From an uncultured Clostridia bacterium (GTDB taxonomy: Bacteria; Bacillota; Clostridia; Oscillospirales; Ruminococcaceae): a stretch of 8,005 bases of DNA. Positions within the stretch are counted from its first letter, which is position 1, and the number at the start of each line of letters is the position of its first letter. Of the stretch, positions 6,132 to 8,005 are shown in pieces. Under the pieces are notes generated by a model. It was not told the DNA's origin and ran no database searches. It was given only the letters and a program-made list of their open reading frames with translations. The DNA lies in contig CAMWVF010000037.1 in NCBI GenBank assembly GCA_947177545.1, positions 1 through 8,005 of the forward strand, written 5' to 3'. The position numbers were made by a program, and so were the translations under genes.

Positions 6132-6681
6132 CAGCATAATTGTTATTTTGATAGTCGGCTGCTTTATATGGGGTATCTGCAATCTTGAAGCGATAAGCAA
6201 AAAATATCTTTACCCAATAAATTACAGCGAATATGTTGAAAAAGCTTCGGCGGAAACGGGTCTTGATAGGTATCTCATATACGCAGTGATAAAAACCGAA
6301 AGCGGTTTTGACGAGAACGCCGTCTCCAACGTTGGCGCAAGGGGACTCATGCAGCTTATGGAGGACGCCTTTGACTGGGTGAAATTCCGCATGGGCGATG
6401 AGCGGGAGATAAGTTACAGTGATATGTATAAGCCCGAGTACAATATTGAGTACGGCAGTTACCTTATAAAGCTGCTGTACGATGAATACGGCGACATAGA
6501 AACGGCAATTGCCGCATATCATTCGGGCAGGGGCAGTGTGAACGAGTGGCTTGAAGATACTCGGTACAGCTCCGACGGAAAAACTCTGGACGAAATTCCG
6601 TCAAGCACCGCAAAGCATTATGTTCACAAGGTTATGACGGCTTATGAGGGGTATACTAACTTGTACAGTGATGAAAAATAA
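6115..6681 (+). CDS. Membrane-anchored lytic transglycosylase (SLT domain, GH23-like)
   Basis: Lytic transglycosylases cleave the MurNAc-GlcNAc bond of peptidoglycan, leaving 1,6-anhydro-MurNAc ends, outside the membrane. The 188-residue product has an N-terminal anchor, MLKKISSIIVILIVGCFIWG, then one Slt70-like domain from about 37 to 180. The catalytic Glu is Glu62 in IKTESGFDENAVS, followed by the GARGLMQLM signature (74-82) and AYHSGRGSVNEWL (134-146, AYNAG in most relatives). The anchor could be a transmembrane helix; IVGC at 13-16 also fits a lipobox, but hydrophobic residues continue after the Cys, so I favour the helix. The ATG at 6115 has AAGGAG seven bases before it. A start at 6058 would add a basic, non-family extension lying inside coaE. 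The coaE-slt pairing is, from memory, common in Clostridia; no functional link is established. Confidence 0.92.
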   Translation: MLKKISSIIVILIVGCFIWGICNLEAISKKYLYPINYSEYVEKASAETGLDRYLIYAVIKTESGFDENAVSNVGARGLMQLMEDAFDWVKFRMGDEREISYSDMYKPEYNIEYGSYLIKLLYDEYGDIETAIAAYHSGRGSVNEWLEDTRYSSDGKTLDEIPSSTAKHYVHKVMTAYEGYTNLYSDEK

Positions 6682-6702
6682 TTTTTGAAAGGATCGATCT
6701 AT

Positions 6703-8005
6703 ATGTCAAAAGAAAAATCGGCTGCCGAGCTTTTAAAGGAAAAGCTTTTTATGCAGAAAAAACACGCGGGACTGCTCATGACAGAGCAGCAGATAGCGGA
6801 ATGCGACGACTTCTGCGAAAGCTACAAGGACTTTCTTGACAGTTCCAAGACCGAGCGCGAGGCTGTTCGGACGGCGATAACTCTAGCAAAGGAGGAGGGC
6901 TGTAGATAGTACACCCCGGGAGAGGCTCTCAAAGCTGGGGATAAAATTTACTGGGTCAACAGAGGCAAGGCAATTATCCTTGCGGTTATCGGTAAGGATT
7001 CTGTTGAAAACGGAGTTCGTCTCGCAGCGGCGCATATCGACTCGCCGAGAATTGACCTGAAGCAGAACCCTCTTTACGAAGACAACGAGGTGGCTCTGTT
7101 CAAGACCCACTATTACGGCGGTATCAAAAAATATCAGTGGACGGCTATTCCGCTTTCACTCCACGGCGTTGTTGTTAAAAAGGACGGCACAAAGGTAACT
7201 CTTTGTATCGGCGAGGACGAGGGAGATCCATTGTTTTATATCAGCGACCTGCTGCCACACCTTGCGCAGGAGCAGGTAAAGCGTACCCTGAGCGAGGGCA
7301 TAAAGGGCGAGGAACTTAACGTTATTGTTGGTTCGAGACCTTTCCGCGATGACGATATCAGCGAAAAGGTAAAGCTGAATATCCTGTCGTTCCTCAATGA
7401 AAAATACGACATTACTGAGGCGGACTTCCTCTCCGCGGAATTTGAAATGGTTCCCGCGTTCAAGGCAAGGGATATCGGATTCGACAGGAGCCTTGTGGGT
7501 TCCTACGGACACGACGACAGAGTTTGCGCCTATACCGCACTTGAAGCAATCCTCGGCTGCAATGAAGTCGAAAAGACCGCAGTTGTCTGCCTTACCGACA
7601 AGGAGGAAACAGGCAGCGACGGCAACACGGGCTTGCAGTCCGCATACCTCAAAAACTTTTTGTACGACCTTGCGGATAGCTTCGGCGTAAGCGGCAGAGC
7701 GGTGGTAACAAACTCCGAGTGCCTTTCCGCAGACGTGAACGCAGCCTTTGACCCCACTTTCCCCGATGTTGTTGAAAAGCGAAACGCCGCATTTTTGAAT
7801 TACGGAGTTGTGGTAACAAAGTTCACAGGCGCAAGGGGCAAGTCGGGAACCTCCGACGCTTCCGCAGAATTTGTGGGAAGAGTGCGTTCCCTCTTGGAGA
7901 AAAATAACATTATCTGGCAGACAGGTGAGCTTGGTAAGGTAGACCTCGGCGGCGGCGGAACAGTTGCTGCATATATCGCAAATCTCGGCATGGACGTTAT
8001 AGACG
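6703..8005 (+). pseudogene. M18-family aminopeptidase interrupted by an in-frame TAG; 3' end beyond the window
   Basis: M18 enzymes are dinuclear-metal aminopeptidases that remove N-terminal residues from peptides in the cytoplasm. The start is the ATG at 6703, nine bases after AAAGGA; a TTG at 6685 lies upstream of that site. The frame reads 68 codons (MSKEKSAAELLKEKLFMQKK at the start), hits TAG at 6907-6909, then continues open in the same frame to the window end. Downstream it carries every family landmark: AAHIDSPRIDLKQNPLYED (metal His at 7033-7035), THYYGGIKKYQW, GSYGHDDR (HDD at 7510-7518), the catalytic EE of DKEETGSDGNTG (7603-7608) and SADVNAAFDPTFPD (Asp at 7732-7734). With TAG read through, 434 codons are visible, and roughly 30-50 should be missing at the 3' end. 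The next in-frame start, GTG at 7090, has no ribosome binding site and would drop the metal His. It may be a fresh null allele, a sequencing error or a readthrough gene. Confidence 0.85.
6907..6940 (+). other. In-frame amber codon and adjoining small inverted repeats in the aminopeptidase gene
   Basis: TAG at 6907-6909 lies between GC-R and YTPGEAL; as I recall, relatives often have an acidic residue here, so a single GAG-to-TAG change would explain it. Four bases further on, CCCC (6914-6917) could pair with GGGG (6937-6940) around GAGAG/CTCTC (6920-6924 and 6926-6930), a modest hairpin. TAG also ends the DUF951 and coaE genes in this window, so amber is an ordinary stop in this genome. Confidence 0.55.

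Noticed and set aside
5493..6200. 235-codon minus-strand frame opposite coaE
   Set aside because: Spans coaE and the transglycosylase start on the other strand, both of which have full family motifs; no domain is seen in it.
6907..6909. TAG reassigned to an amino acid throughout this genome
   Set aside because: DUF951 and coaE both end in TAG at the expected protein length, so TAG works as a stop here.
7090..8005. Separate downstream gene starting at GTG 7090
   Set aside because: No ribosome binding site, and the product would lack the N-terminal domain segment and the metal-binding His at 7033-7035.

Overview
The window reads as an ordinary chromosomal stretch of a Gram-positive, low-to-mid GC anaerobe, most likely a Clostridia member of the Ruminococcaceae/Oscillospiraceae type. 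The pointers are strong AAGGAG-type ribosome binding sites, sigma-A-like promoters in AT-rich gaps, a DUF951 protein near prfA, a three-S1-domain protein of the kind I associate with this group, and coaE next to a small membrane-anchored lytic transglycosylase. This is recognition from memory, not a database result. I see no tRNA, rRNA, CRISPR array, insertion sequence or phage gene.

Layout. At 5-1273 (+) is rarA (replication-fork AAA+ ATPase). It converges on an S1-domain RNA-binding protein gene at 1326-2246 (-), with a shared hairpin terminator between them. Upstream of that gene, at 2418-2762 (-), is a 114-residue protein of unknown function with its own terminator. A divergent control region follows (about 2763-2997): one promoter fires left into the unknown gene and one right into a small DUF951 protein (2998-3192, +). 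A tandem repeat of CTGAAAATA lies between the two -35 boxes. After a structured 97-base gap come prfA (release factor 1, 3290-4363), sua5/ywlC (threonylcarbamoyl-AMP synthase, 4397-5407), coaE (dephospho-CoA kinase, 5499-6131), an SLT-type lytic transglycosylase (6115-6681, overlapping coaE) and an M18-family aminopeptidase (6703 to beyond the window). The aminopeptidase frame is interrupted by one in-frame TAG at 6907-6909.

How the genes fit together. The rightward run is mainly translation and core metabolism: RF1 terminates at UAA/UAG, Sua5 supplies the precursor of t6A37 in ANN-decoding tRNAs, and CoaE finishes coenzyme A synthesis. The transglycosylase and the aminopeptidase add cell-wall turnover and peptide breakdown. 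Every gap in this run is under 100 bases and no clear terminator is seen inside it, so read-through from the promoter at 2887-2916 is plausible.

The points most worth a second look are the amber codon in an otherwise intact aminopeptidase, the interleaved inverted repeats between the only good Shine-Dalgarno sequence and the prfA start codon, and the repeat shared by the divergent promoter region and the prfA leader. I found no convincing new multi-gene system; most of the window is housekeeping.
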